Assembly: GCF_002272745.1 (NCBI RefSeq)
Contig: NZ_NPBD01000013.1
Coordinates: forward strand, 1-45,635
Reading direction: 5' to 3'
From: Terribacillus saccharophilus
Lineage (GTDB): Bacteria > Bacillota > Bacilli > Bacillales > Amphibacillaceae
Length of the DNA: 45,635 nt
Both the position numbers and the translations under genes were made by a program. The notes beneath the pieces were generated by a model, which saw nothing but the letters and a program-made list of their open reading frames with translations, was not told the DNA's origin and did not search any database. Of this stretch, positions 1 through 8,202 are shown one piece after another. How positions within the stretch are numbered: the first letter of the stretch is position 1; every line of letters starts with the position of its first letter.

Positions 1-53
1 GAAGGTGTCTAACTAATTTAAATATTTCTCGGTAAAAATAATCATGTCCTATT

Positions 54-102
54 AAGACCTGGATTTCGGTAAAATAAACAATTCCGATTTCCGGGTCTTT
101 TT
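54..102 (+). terminator. Rho-independent terminator, copy 1 of a repeated stem-loop
   Basis: Arms at 54-69 and 84-99 pair over about 16 bp with a few mismatches, and a T-run follows. It probably ends a gene lying before the window. Its left arm and loop start (19 bases from 56) recur at 1010-1028. Confidence 0.75.
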
Positions 103-280
103 CGTGCGAAGACGTTGTCTTTGCTCGCTTGATTTTATCTAGTCTAGTAATAGTTTATTATGGATATTGAGAGTAAAGAGAAAGTGGTGCTAACGTGGTC
201 TATTATAAAATAGCTTCATTATCTATTTAGTGCCGAGCTGTATTGTAATTACTATATTCACAATCAGGAGGAAAGCCAAA

Positions 281-958
281 ATGCTAAAAGAAGTTAAAAA
301 CAATTTAATTGTATCTTGTCAGGCTTTACCAGAAGAACCCCTACATAGTTCATTCATCATGTCCAAGATGGCATTAGCTGCAAAACAAGGAGGCGCAAAA
401 GGTATACGAGCTAATTCAAAAGAAGATATTATTGAAATAAAAAAAGAAGTGAGCCTGCCAATCGTTGGAATAGTTAAGCGTGATTATAAAGATTCCGCGG
501 TATATATCACACCCACTTATCAAGAGATCGATGAGTTGCTTGAGAGTGGATGTGAAATGATCGCTATGGATGCTACAGATAGAAGAAGACCTGAGGGCAT
601 TGAATTAGGGGACTTAGTAAGGTATGTTCGAGAAAAGAATTCATCGATACAATTGATGGCTGACATTGCTACTTTAGAGGATGCTATACAAGCTGATCAG
701 CTTAATTTTGATTGTGTTTCGACTACTTTGTATGGCTATACGGAGGAAACAAAGAATAAAAAGCTTTACGATAATGATTTTGAATTCTTAAAACGAGTAA
801 TTGATAACGTAAGTGTTCCTGTAATTGCTGAAGGTAATGTCATAACTCCAGAAATGGCAAAGAAGTGTTTGCAAATTGGTGCATATTCCGTTGTGGTTGG
901 TGGGGCGATTACTAGACCGCAGCAGATTACCGAACGGTTTGTAGAGACATTAAATTGA
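281..958 (+). CDS. nanE: N-acetylmannosamine-6-phosphate 2-epimerase
   Basis: This 225-residue protein fits NanE, the cytoplasmic TIM-barrel enzyme that turns N-acetylmannosamine-6-P into N-acetylglucosamine-6-P in sialic acid and ManNAc breakdown. Family features seen are the N-terminal LIVSCQALPEEPLH stretch, GGAKGIRAN, the IVGIVKRDY strand, the MIAMDATDRRRP segment and the phosphate-binding end IAEGNV...VVVGGAITRP. I chose the ATG at 281 because AGGAGG lies at 266-271; the longer frame from 230 has no ribosome site and adds residues foreign to the family. No other sialate gene (nanA, nanK, nagA, nagB or a transporter) lies nearby, so it is a single-gene unit between two similar terminators. 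It could salvage ManNAc-6-P made elsewhere in the cell. Confidence 0.93.
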   Translation: MLKEVKNNLIVSCQALPEEPLHSSFIMSKMALAAKQGGAKGIRANSKEDIIEIKKEVSLPIVGIVKRDYKDSAVYITPTYQEIDELLESGCEMIAMDATDRRRPEGIELGDLVRYVREKNSSIQLMADIATLEDAIQADQLNFDCVSTTLYGYTEETKNKKLYDNDFEFLKRVIDNVSVPVIAEGNVITPEMAKKCLQIGAYSVVVGGAITRPQQITERFVETLN

Positions 959-1009
959 GGGTTTTAAGATACATAATTAGCTTCCCCTAAATATATACAT
1001 TTGATATAC

Positions 1010-1058
1010 AGACCTGGATTTCGGTAAAGTAATTATTTCCGATATCTTGGTCTTTTTT
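1010..1058 (+). terminator. Terminator after nanE, copy 2 of the repeated stem-loop
   Basis: Arms at 1010-1024 and 1039-1053 are followed by six T. The left arm is identical to that of the stem-loop at 54-102, while the right arm has diverged and keeps pairing partly through G-U pairs. Confidence 0.8.
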
Positions 1059-1130
1059 ATGTGTGCCTAATCTATGGTTCAGTTTTCTTTGCACTTTTTA
1101 CTGGTTAATAGTAAAATAAAATGTTGTATT

Positions 1131-1160
1131 TTGATATGTATTGCTTGCGCGTGTTATAAA
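1131..1160 (+). promoter_or_regulatory. Sigma-A-type promoter for the dihydrouridine synthase gene
   Basis: TTGATA at 1131-1136 and TATAAA at 1155-1160 are 18 bp apart, about 75 bp before the start codon at 1235. Confidence 0.55.
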
Positions 1161-1234
1161 GTAAAATAAACAGAGCATCTTTTGCTCCTTGAATAAATAT
1201 TTAATCTTGTAACTATAATGAGAGGAATTTATAT

Positions 1235-2218
1235 ATGAAAGATAATTTCTGGCGTGATTTACCACGACCATTTTTTGTATTGGCTCCAATGGAAGATGTG
1301 ACGGATGTTGTGTTCCGTCATGTAGTGAGTAAAGCTGGCAGGCCTGATGTGTTCTTTACAGAGTTTACAAACTCTGAGAGCTATTGTCATCCAGATGGAA
1401 TAGATAGTGTGCGTGGCCGTTTAACGTTCACAGAGGATGAACAGCCAATGGTAGCTCATATATGGGGAGACAAGCCTGAGAACTTTCGCCAAATGAGTAT
1501 TGGTATGGCGGAGTTAGGGTTTAAGGGTCTAGATATCAATATGGGCTGTCCTGTACCGAATGTTGCAGGAAATGGAAAGGGAAGCGGCCTTATTTGTCGT
1601 CCAGAGGTTGCTGCAGAATTGGTACAAGCTGCAAAAGCAGGTGGATTGCCCGTAAGTGTGAAGACAAGACTTGGATATACAGATATAGATGAATGGCGCG
1701 ACTGGCTGACGCATGTATTGAAGCAAGACATTGCTAATCTTTCTATTCATCTGCGCACAAGAGCGGAAATGAGCAAAGTAGATGCACATTGGGAACTGAT
1801 TCCGGAGATCAAAAAACTTCGTGATGAAATAGCACCAGATACACTTTTGACGATCAATGGGGATATCCCTGACCGTGAAACTGGCTTGAAACTCGCTGAA
1901 CAATACGGTGTTGACGGGGTTATGATTGGTCGCGGTATTTTTACAAATCCTTTTGCTTTCGAAAAAGAGCCGAAAGAGCACAGCAGTAAGGAATTGCTTG
2001 ATCTTCTGAGACTGCATCTGGATCTCCATGATGAACATTCAAAAGCAGAAGCCCGTGCGTACAAGCCTCTTCCACGCTTTTTCAAAATATATCTTCGAGG
2101 ATTCCGAGGTGCAAGTGAATTAAGAAATCAATGTATGAACACGAAGTCAACGGATGAAGTTCGCGCGTTACTCGATGACTTTGAGAGAAAGTATCTTGTT
2201 GAGGTCGAAGAGCAGTAG
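1235..2218 (+). CDS. dus: tRNA-dihydrouridine synthase
   Basis: A 327-residue FMN-dependent enzyme that reduces uridines in the D-loop or nearby positions of tRNA using NADPH. The N-terminal LAPMEDVTD strand binds FMN, and NMGCPVPN around residues 102-109 carries the catalytic cysteine (C105). VKTRLG and [10 protein letters not shown] match the substrate and FMN face, and TINGDI plus [13 protein letters not shown] form the phosphate-binding end of the barrel. The C-terminal helical domain is present, so the protein is full length. The start has AGAGGA at 1221-1226. It is most like the DusC/DusB-type family rather than the B. subtilis DusB (YacF) housekeeping copy, so it may be an additional Dus. 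It is monocistronic, with its own promoter and terminator. Confidence 0.9.
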   Translation: MKDNFWRDLPRPFFVLAPMEDVTDVVFRHVVSKAGRPDVFFTEFTNSESYCHPDGIDSVRGRLTFTEDEQPMVAHIWGDKPENFRQMSIGMAELGFKGLDINMGCPVPNVAGNGKGSGLICRPEVAAELVQAAKAGGLPVSVKTRLGYTDIDEWRDWLTHVLKQDIANLSIHLRTRAEMSKVDAHWELIPEIKKLRDEIAPDTLLTINGDIPDRETGLKLAEQYGVDGVMIGRGIFTNPFAFEKEPKEHSSKELLDLLRLHLDLHDEHSKAEARAYKPLPRFFKIYLRGFRGASELRNQCMNTKSTDEVRALLDDFERKYLVEVEEQ

Positions 2219-2295
2219 AAGTGTCTCTGCACAAAAGCGAATGGGACGCCAAACTGGTGTGATTTTTAAAAGTTAGAATTTATAATAAGTAGTTA

Positions 2296-2348
2296 AATGG
2301 CTGGTATAATTCTGTATTGAACCGAATTATACCAGCCATTTTGTATTT
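2296..2348 (+). terminator. Terminator after dus
   Basis: A perfect 17-bp inverted repeat (2296-2312 with 2324-2340) is followed by a T-rich stretch. Confidence 0.85.
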
Positions 2349-2372
2349 CAAATAAGAGTAGGAGTTTTATAT

Positions 2373-2720
2373 ATGCTAATTCTCATATGTGGTATTGGTC
2401 ACTTGATGGCTAGTCTTATTCTCCTAACATCAGAGTCAGGAGGCATTAACAGAATAGCTGGTTATCGAACAAAGCGATCAATGAAGAATGAAACTTTGTG
2501 GAAATTAGCGCAATCTTATGCTGCAAAGTTGCTAGTGTTTGCAGGAGTGATGCATATTGTCATTGGTGGGATAGTGTTGTTGTTTTTCCGCTATGATAAT
2601 GAGTTTTATTTGTTTGTTGAATTGCTTTGGGTGATTATTCCGTTATTCATGATATATGGTTTAACGGAATGGAGATTGAAGCGGAAAGAGGAAGAAATGA
2701 TTAATGCTAAAGATCGGTGA
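2373..2720 (+). CDS. SdpI-family small membrane protein
   Basis: A 115-residue protein with three predicted membrane segments (about residues 1-18, 48-72 and 78-97). The cytoplasmic loop GYRTKRSMKNETLW followed by WKLAQSYA is the hallmark of the SdpI/YhfL family. In B. subtilis SdpI protects against the SdpC killing peptide and sequesters the repressor SdpR. Many relatives are stand-alone proteins of unknown role, and here no sdpC or sdpR lies nearby. It is shorter than SdpI itself (about 200 residues) and corresponds to the conserved core. The start has AGGAG 8 bases upstream. The function as an immunity protein is not shown by the context. Confidence 0.75.
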   Translation: MLILICGIGHLMASLILLTSESGGINRIAGYRTKRSMKNETLWKLAQSYAAKLLVFAGVMHIVIGGIVLLFFRYDNEFYLFVELLWVIIPLFMIYGLTEWRLKRKEEEMINAKDR

Positions 2721-2934
2721 TATAGAAATAAATATTTCTGATTTTCGCTCTTTTTGTACTTGGAGTTCCTTGTTCGAGTAGCCCATATTTTCATATAGCG
2801 AAACTTTAAAGGTATTACTGAAAAAACAGAGAGGTTACCTAGTGATGTATTCTATTTAATGTAATTAACAAATATTTGAATCTGATACGGTGCCGTTTTC
2901 GTAGACATATAGAAAGTCGTTCGGAGGTGAACCG

Positions 2935-3594
2935 TTGATAAAAAATAAAAAAATGTTGTGGATAGCGATTCTTCTTTTTATTGTATCTGCAGTAATAAAT
3001 TTTCCTTTTCCACATGCAATTCCTTATGGGGAGACAGTTTCAGGAGTATTTAATTTTCCAATTCGTTCTGCTAATGGATGGCATTATGTAGGGATAACAT
3101 CATTTACTATATTTATTGCCAGTATATTTTTCCTTACAAGATCATTAAAGAAGTATCATATGCGTGCATTCTTACTTGCATTAATAATAGCTATTTTCGC
3201 ACCTGCAATGGTTCTCAGTTCTTATCAAAAAACTCTTGCAAAAGGTGTTGATGCAGTTTATTACAATGATGAGGTTAGTAACTGTGAATTTGAAATGGTT
3301 AGTGAATCAACATTGAGTGGAGAATGTAAGCTATCTTTTGAAAATTACAGTAGTAAAGATGTTCAATTCACTCTTGAATTTCATGAGGACTTCTACTTTG
3401 AAGATGATGTTCCAATGGTAGCCCTCATGAATAATAAAGCTCCTTATGAGGTTGATTTAGGTGGAAAAGAGAAAAAAATCATAAATTTAAAAACGGAAAT
3501 CGATGTCTCTAATATGGAGAACCATATTGAAGGGGGGAGTGCATCAGGTGTAAATGTCATTATTAAGTCTGGTGAGAAGATGCGCAAACTGTAA
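2935..3594 (+). CDS. Uncharacterised membrane-anchored protein, TTG start
   Basis: I do not recognise this 219-residue protein. It starts at TTG with GGAGGTGA at 2923-2930. Hydrophobic segments lie at about residues 6-24, 55-70 and 80-97. The second half (about 100-219) is hydrophilic, predicted to be mostly beta and extracytoplasmic, and has two cysteines in NCEFEMV and GECKLSF that could form a disulfide. The LSFENYSSKDVQFTLEF segment resembles a small immunoglobulin-like or FxLYD-type surface fold, but that is only an impression. The small membrane protein at 3669 follows after 74 bp and could be co-transcribed. Confidence 0.75.
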   Translation: MIKNKKMLWIAILLFIVSAVINFPFPHAIPYGETVSGVFNFPIRSANGWHYVGITSFTIFIASIFFLTRSLKKYHMRAFLLALIIAIFAPAMVLSSYQKTLAKGVDAVYYNDEVSNCEFEMVSESTLSGECKLSFENYSSKDVQFTLEFHEDFYFEDDVPMVALMNNKAPYEVDLGGKEKKIINLKTEIDVSNMENHIEGGSASGVNVIIKSGEKMRKL

Positions 3595-3668
3595 AAGGTT
3601 ACTCCTTAAAAAGAGACAGTTGTTGTTATTGGTGAATTAATTCGATTCCAAACTAAGGAGTGGATTAG

Positions 3669-3905
3669 TTGTTATTAGTATTACGTATAATTTTGGCAAT
3701 CATTGTAATAACATTATCAGTTTACGGTTTGGTTTCAGATAATCATGACATCTATCCATATATGTCTTTATTTTTGGGTCTAATGATTTTGGTTATAGGA
3801 ATTTCTGAGTTTAAAGCAAAGCGACAGGCAATTGCTATTATGTGTATTTTTATATCTGTTTTTATCCTATTTGTTGCTGCTTATGAATTCCTAATTAGGT
3901 ATTGA
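3669..3905 (+). CDS. Small membrane protein, DUF3953 (YczI-like)
   Basis: A 78-residue protein with three hydrophobic segments (about 3-20, 28-47 and 54-75). The central PYMSLFLGLMILVIGISEF block is what I associate with the DUF3953/YczI family of Bacillus, whose function is unknown. It begins at TTG, with AAGGAG at 3655-3660 deciding the start. It lies 74 bp after another membrane-protein gene on the same strand. Confidence 0.7.
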   Translation: MLLVLRIILAIIVITLSVYGLVSDNHDIYPYMSLFLGLMILVIGISEFKAKRQAIAIMCIFISVFILFVAAYEFLIRY

Positions 3906-4050
3906 TAAATGGGCGATTAATGAATATATATAGTCGAAACTGCACACGGATGGAACTTATGCATTTTCTAAGAAATATGTAAGAGATTCTTAAAAACGGG
4001 TAGAGGTTCTACAAAACTTAACATTACATTGGTCTTTTGTTCTGATTAAA

Positions 4051-4084
4051 TCAAAAGAGCAGGAGAAAAGCTTCATCCTGCTCT
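4051..4084 (-). terminator. Terminator of the minus-strand Cys-rich protein gene
   Basis: Arms 4056-4064 and 4076-4084 are a perfect 9-bp inverted repeat (AGAGCAGGA). Read on the minus strand it ends in TTTTG. Confidence 0.75.
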
Positions 4085-4092
4085 GTAAAAGT

Positions 4093-4353
4093 TTAGATTT
4101 CTTGGTCATTTAAGTAGTTGCCTAATTGACGGTTCATACGATCCCATTGGATAACTTGCGAATGAGGAAGTCCATCTCTATTCGTCTTTTGGGTACACAT
4201 CCAGCATGAACAATGCACCTTTCCTTTTGCAAAATAACCAGTGTGGCGAACATGCCATCCGTTATGTTCTGCAATTTTAGTTTTACGCTGAATGACTCTT
4301 CTTCGATGATGCCAATAATATGCACGGCTTCTATTTTGTCTATATGGTTTCAC
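4093..4353 (-). CDS. Small basic Cys/His protein, possible zinc binder, unknown function
   Basis: The reading frame is open from 4416, but the only good ribosome site (AGGAG, 10 bases upstream) serves the GTG at 4353, giving 86 residues. The protein is strongly basic at its N terminus (HHRRRVIQRK) and has HTGYFAKGKVHCSCWMC, where H47, C48, C50 and C53 could hold a metal ion. Similar short proteins with a GK-x-HC-x-C-x2-C core occur in many bacteria and have no known role, as far as I recall. On the minus strand it follows the MATE exporter gene but has its own leader region (4354-4505) with a short peptide and an inverted repeat. A terminator follows directly. Confidence 0.7.
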   Translation of the reverse strand: MKPYRQNRSRAYYWHHRRRVIQRKTKIAEHNGWHVRHTGYFAKGKVHCSCWMCTQKTNRDGLPHSQVIQWDRMNRQLGNYLNDQEI

Positions 4354-4378
4354 TTGCCACCAACTCCTAGGGAAAAGG

Positions 4379-4428
4379 CTCAGCCTGTAAAGGTCCCCCA
4401 AAAGGAAAATAGACAATTACAGGCTGAG
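4379..4428 (-). promoter_or_regulatory. Inverted repeat in the leader of the Cys-rich protein gene
   Basis: CTCAGCCTGTAA at 4379-4390 and its exact complement at 4417-4428 form a 12-bp stem around a 26-base loop. On the minus strand the first arm is the last three codons and stop of a possible 14-residue leader peptide, and the second arm ends 25 bases before the GTG start at 4353. There is no long T-run after it, so it looks more like a translational or processing element than a terminator. Confidence 0.5.
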
Positions 4429-4461
4429 TATGATGGCAATAGACGTGGTGAGAAAGTTCAA
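4417..4461 (-). CDS. Possible 14-residue leader peptide
   Basis: The minus strand has AGGTGA 5 bases before a TTG codon at 4459-4461, opening a frame MNFLTTSIAIILSL that stops at TAA (4417-4419). The peptide is hydrophobic. Its last codons are one arm of the inverted repeat at 4379-4428, which is the arrangement expected if ribosome position controls folding. The frame is the same as that of the downstream gene, so a nonsense-interrupted longer gene is the alternative. Confidence 0.35.
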   Translation of the reverse strand: MNFLTTSIAIILSL

Positions 4462-4536
4462 GCTAATCACCTCATAATATTGGTTTCGGTTTCTTTTATT
4501 ATACACCAGATCGCACAATTGTCTTTAAGTGAACGG

Positions 4537-5889
4537 TTATTGCTTTTCCTTTGCAAACAACTCTTTTTTATCCCATTTCCCCCACTTATAATAACTAAAA
4601 GAAAAGATACTGCTAAGTATAAAACTAATCCCCATTCCTAGTGCAATTCCGTTCTCCCCGACAAAAGCGGAGCAGATATATGTCAGCGGATAGCGGAGCA
4701 GCCAAAAGGATAAGATGTTCAAAATTAGTACTTGGTACATCGCACCCGAGCTTCGGACAATGCCGTTCAAGATAAAGTTAAGCCCGATAAATGGATAAAA
4801 GAAGGCGATAATCTTTAAATAATCGGTACCGAATGAAACGGCTGATTTCTCATCGATAAACAAACTGGTTAAAGGTTCTGCGAGTAAAAAGACAAGAACG
4901 GCAATCACAAGCATAATGGCTAGATTGAACAGAGCTCCGTACTTCGCTATTTCTTTTACCCTGTCCCAGCGGCCGATGCCGATATTTTGACCAGCCATAC
5001 TGTTTACAGCTGTCCCCAATGCCATAGCAGGCAGGGTGATCAAACTATCAATTCTTTGAGAAGCCCCAAATCCAGCAACGACCGATCCGCCGAAGGAATT
5101 GACGACACTCATAATGGCTGTCACGCCGGCATAAATGACCGTCATCTGCAGTCCAGACGGTATGCCGAGCTTCAAAATAAGCAATACTTGTTCCTTCTTT
5201 GGTAAGAAAGGGATAGACAAAGGAGCAAGTCCATTGCGGAGAATGTATCCCAAACCTAAAAGGAAAGCAACTGCTTGTGATAAAACGGTAGCATACGCTG
5301 CGCCTTGGATACCCCAGCCAAAGCCGATGAATAGCGGAACAAGTATTGTGTTCAAAATCACGGCGATAAAAACAAACTTTAATGGTGTTTTACTATCTCC
5401 TAGAGCTCTTAAGACAGTGCCGATAAAGTTGTAACCCATCAGAAATAAAATACCTATAAAGTTAACTTGCAAATAGGCCTTGGCTTCATCCACCATCTCG
5501 GCAGGTGTATCGAGCATGATGACAATTTGCCTGGAGAAAAGCAAACCGATAATACCAACAAATATGGATAACAAACCGAGCACGACAACAAAGGCATTTA
5601 AATAGTCTTTTAATCCTTTTGCATCGCCCCGTCCTCTTTGCTGGGATAAGACTGTCAAGGTGGTATTGTTAATTCCGATTATAAATGCAAGTACTGTTAA
5701 CAAGACAGTGGAGGAGACGGTTACTGCACCGAGTGCATTCGCACCAAGAAGATTTCCTACCCAGAGACTGTCGATGAATTGATACGAAACTTGCAATAAG
5801 TTCGTAAGCATAATAGGTCCGGCAAAAGTAAAGAGCTGCTTCATTATCCGGCCTTCTGTAAAATCCTGTTGCACCAAGGTGATTGACAC
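4537..5889 (-). CDS. MATE family multidrug efflux transporter
   Basis: A 450-residue membrane protein with about 12 hydrophobic helices, the usual MATE size. The N-terminal DFTEGRIMKQLFTFAGPIML, SLWVGNLLGANALGAV and the repeated half around residues 235-300 are typical of the NorM/DinF-like branch. These carriers expel cationic drugs and metabolites in exchange for Na+ or H+. The annotated start is GTG at 5889, but its AGGAA abuts the codon. The TTG at 5875-5877, 12 bases from the same site, is a possible alternative that shortens the protein by four residues. The gene stands alone, and the next minus-strand gene has its own leader. Confidence 0.9.
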   Translation of the reverse strand: MSITLVQQDFTEGRIMKQLFTFAGPIMLTNLLQVSYQFIDSLWVGNLLGANALGAVTVSSTVLLTVLAFIIGINNTTLTVLSQQRGRGDAKGLKDYLNAFVVVLGLLSIFVGIIGLLFSRQIVIMLDTPAEMVDEAKAYLQVNFIGILFLMGYNFIGTVLRALGDSKTPLKFVFIAVILNTILVPLFIGFGWGIQGAAYATVLSQAVAFLLGLGYILRNGLAPLSIPFLPKKEQVLLILKLGIPSGLQMTVIYAGVTAIMSVVNSFGGSVVAGFGASQRIDSLITLPAMALGTAVNSMAGQNIGIGRWDRVKEIAKYGALFNLAIMLVIAVLVFLLAEPLTSLFIDEKSAVSFGTDYLKIIAFFYPFIGLNFILNGIVRSSGAMYQVLILNILSFWLLRYPLTYICSAFVGENGIALGMGISFILSSIFSFSYYKWGKWDKKELFAKEKQ

Positions 5890-6141
5890 TTCCTATCTTT
5901 ACGTATGTATGGATACCTATGTGAACATCATACTGTTCTGCATTCATTCTTATCGTATTCGTCCAATCATAAGTTAAACGCTAAATTAGGTTATAACATA
6001 GAATAGAAAACCGTACAAATTCGATGTTATCTTGATTAGTGTTGTTCTTTAATAAGAGTGCATATATTCGTTGCCCTGTATAACGCACCTATTTCCGGAA
6101 ATCCTAACTCTGAACAATTATATGAAGAGGAGGGAAATCCC

Positions 6142-6252
6142 ATGGTTAAAGATTCCTATGCACCTCGAGAAAAAAAGAATGGCGAAGGCAAGCGTCCTGA
6201 CGAACAAAGAAGAGGAAAAGCTAAATCAAATTCTCGCGGCGGAAGAAATTAG
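6142..6252 (+). CDS. Small hydrophilic protein of 36 residues
   Basis: An ATG at 6142 has a strong GAGGAGGG site 8 bases upstream (6127-6134) and opens a very charged, Gly/Lys/Arg-rich frame (MVKDSYAPREKKNGEGKR onward) ending at 6252. Composition recalls small spore or nucleic-acid-associated proteins of Bacillus, but I cannot assign it. A second frame through the same bases (starting at about 6179, ending 6268) gives MAKASVLTNKEEEKLNQI onward and is also plausible as a protein, though its ribosome site is weaker. Confidence 0.5.
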   Translation: MVKDSYAPREKKNGEGKRPDEQRRGKAKSNSRGGRN

Positions 6253-6316
6253 TAGTAATATTGGATAGAAATATTTAATTGGTGTTTCTTTTTAACTAAA
6301 TGATTATTCCTTATAT

Positions 6317-6361
6317 AGACCCGGTATATGTGAGATGTTATCTCATTATACTGGGTCTTTC
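6317..6361 (+). terminator. Terminator after the small ORF
   Basis: Arms AGACCCGGTATA (6317-6328) and TATACTGGGTCT (6347-6358) extend inward through GAGAT/ATCTC, followed by TTT. Confidence 0.75.
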
Positions 6362-6494
6362 ATATGTAAATTTACTAGTCCAAGAACTGGATTTTTTGCC
6401 TATTTCAATCACTATAACTCTTGTCTATACTTAGGTTGTTATTTTTATACACTTGTTTGAATTTTTAAACCAAGTTAAACAGGAGGTATAGGGG

Positions 6495-8030
6495 ATGGAG
6501 CAGTCGCAAAAAAATGGCTTTATCATGCGTTCTTTGAATGGTATTGAACGAGTCGGTAACAAGCTTCCTCATCCAGTTACGTTATTTTTCATGTTTGCAG
6601 CAGCAGTGGTTGTGTTATCAGCTATTTTTTCTGCTATTGGTGTCAGTGTAGAAGACCCTCTCAATGAAGGAGAAACAATCGCTGTCAAAAACCTGCTGAA
6701 CTCGGAAGGAATTTTGTATCTATTTGAGAGTGCTGTAATTAACTTCACCAATTTTGCCCCGCTTGGAACCGTGTTGGTAACGATGCTTGGTATCGGGATC
6801 GCAGAACGGTCAGGATTAATTAGTGCGTCGCTTCGCGGCCTTGTTACGTCAGTTCCACGGACACTGATGACGGCAGCTTTAGTTTTTGCCGGTGTTATGT
6901 CCAGTATGGCAGCGGATGCAGGCTATGTTGTATTAACGCCGCTAGGAGCAGTGTTGTTCGCTGGTCTTGGACGACACCCATTGGCTGGTCTCGCTGCTGC
7001 CTTCGCTGGAGTATCAGGAGGCTACAGCGCAAACCTTTTACTCACTTCACTTGATCCACTTCTTGGCGGTATGACGAGAGACGCTGCAGCACTTATCGAT
7101 CCTGCATATGCCGAGGGCATGAATTACGCAATGAACTATTACTTTATGTTCGCTTCCGTTTTCCTGATTACCATATTAGGTACGTGGGTGACTGACAAAA
7201 TTGTGGAGCCACGACTTGGTACGTATAAAGGTGCTGCCCAGGGAGAGGTTAACTACTTAAAGCCTCTAGAGAAAAGAGGATTATGGGGAGCGCTGATTGC
7301 CTTCCTTGTAACGGTAGTGGGCATTGCATTGCTGGTAATTCCCTCGTCGGGACCACTGCGCGCGGGTGAAAATAGTATTATCGATGCGCCATTCCTCAAT
7401 ACGCTTGTTCCAGTCATCTTAATTGTGTTCTTCATACCAGGGCTTGTGTACGGTCTTATTACAAAGGAAATTAAAAACGATAAAGATGTTGCCAATCAAT
7501 TGTCGGATACAATAGCAACGATGGGCTCCTACATCGTCCTTGCCTTCGCAGCAGCCCAATTCGTTGCTTATTTCAATGAATCGAATCTTGGTACTGTCCT
7601 CGCTGTAAGAGGTGCAGAGTTCATTGATGCCACCGGACTTACAGGTATTCCGCTAATTCTAATCTTCGTTGCCGTCGCTTTCCTAATCGATTTGTTTATC
7701 GGAAGCGCTTCTGCTAAATGGGCTATCATGGCACCAGTGTTTATCCCGATGATGATGCTATCAGGATACTCACCTGAGTTCACACAGCTCGTATACAGAA
7801 TAGCCGACTCAACCGCTAATATTATCTCCCCGCTGATGCCTTACTTTGCAATCGTCATCGCCTTCGCCCAGAAGTATGATAAAAAGGTAGGAATCGGAAC
7901 GCTGATTTCGACTATGCTACCTTACTCGATTGTCTTTACGATCGGGTGGGTATTGATGATGTTGATTTGGATGTGGACTGGATTGCCGATAGGGCCTGGT
8001 ACGCCAATCGAATATAGCCCGATTCCTTGA
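6495..8030 (+). CDS. abgT: AbgT family transporter (p-aminobenzoyl-glutamate type)
   Basis: A 511-residue membrane protein with the AbgT opening (NGIERVGNKLPHPVTLFF), a long extracytoplasmic loop and a conserved late helix with FIGSASAKWAIMAPVF. E. coli AbgT imports the folate breakdown product p-aminobenzoyl-glutamate. Other members (MtrF, YdaH) export sulfonamides or p-aminobenzoate by proton antiport, so the direction here is not certain. No abgA/abgB hydrolase genes are adjacent, which weakens the simple uptake-and-cleave role. ATG at 6495 has AGGAGG 10 bases upstream. The gene is monocistronic, with a terminator whose stem overlaps the stop codon. Confidence 0.9.
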   Translation: MEQSQKNGFIMRSLNGIERVGNKLPHPVTLFFMFAAAVVVLSAIFSAIGVSVEDPLNEGETIAVKNLLNSEGILYLFESAVINFTNFAPLGTVLVTMLGIGIAERSGLISASLRGLVTSVPRTLMTAALVFAGVMSSMAADAGYVVLTPLGAVLFAGLGRHPLAGLAAAFAGVSGGYSANLLLTSLDPLLGGMTRDAAALIDPAYAEGMNYAMNYYFMFASVFLITILGTWVTDKIVEPRLGTYKGAAQGEVNYLKPLEKRGLWGALIAFLVTVVGIALLVIPSSGPLRAGENSIIDAPFLNTLVPVILIVFFIPGLVYGLITKEIKNDKDVANQLSDTIATMGSYIVLAFAAAQFVAYFNESNLGTVLAVRGAEFIDATGLTGIPLILIFVAVAFLIDLFIGSASAKWAIMAPVFIPMMMLSGYSPEFTQLVYRIADSTANIISPLMPYFAIVIAFAQKYDKKVGIGTLISTMLPYSIVFTIGWVLMMLIWMWTGLPIGPGTPIEYSPIP

Positions 8031-8049
8031 ATGGAATTGGGTCTTTTTC
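8018..8049 (+). terminator. Terminator of abgT overlapping its stop codon
   Basis: Arms CCCGATTCC (8018-8026) and GGAATTGGG (8033-8041) pair with one G-U, followed by TCTTTTT. The TGA stop is 8028-8030, inside the loop. Confidence 0.75.
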
Positions 8050-8202
8050 TATTTGTAAGTATTAAGATATACTTTGAGTAAAAAACTTTATCTGGCATCC
8101 TGCGGCAAAACGTGTTAAAAAAGTATAGGAATCATTTCAGAAAATTACCTTTCATTTAGTTGAATAGATTAATAGATTCCTCATAAGAAGGGAGGAAAAA
8201 TA

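Noticed and set aside
1529..2038. Long open frames on the minus strand opposite dus
   Set aside because: The plus-strand frame has all Dus motifs; the antisense frames are a by-product of its codon use.
4093..4416. Start of the Cys-rich protein at TTG 4416 (107 residues)
   Set aside because: No ribosome site is upstream of 4416 and the extra 21 residues cross the inverted repeat; GTG 4353 has a good AGGAG.
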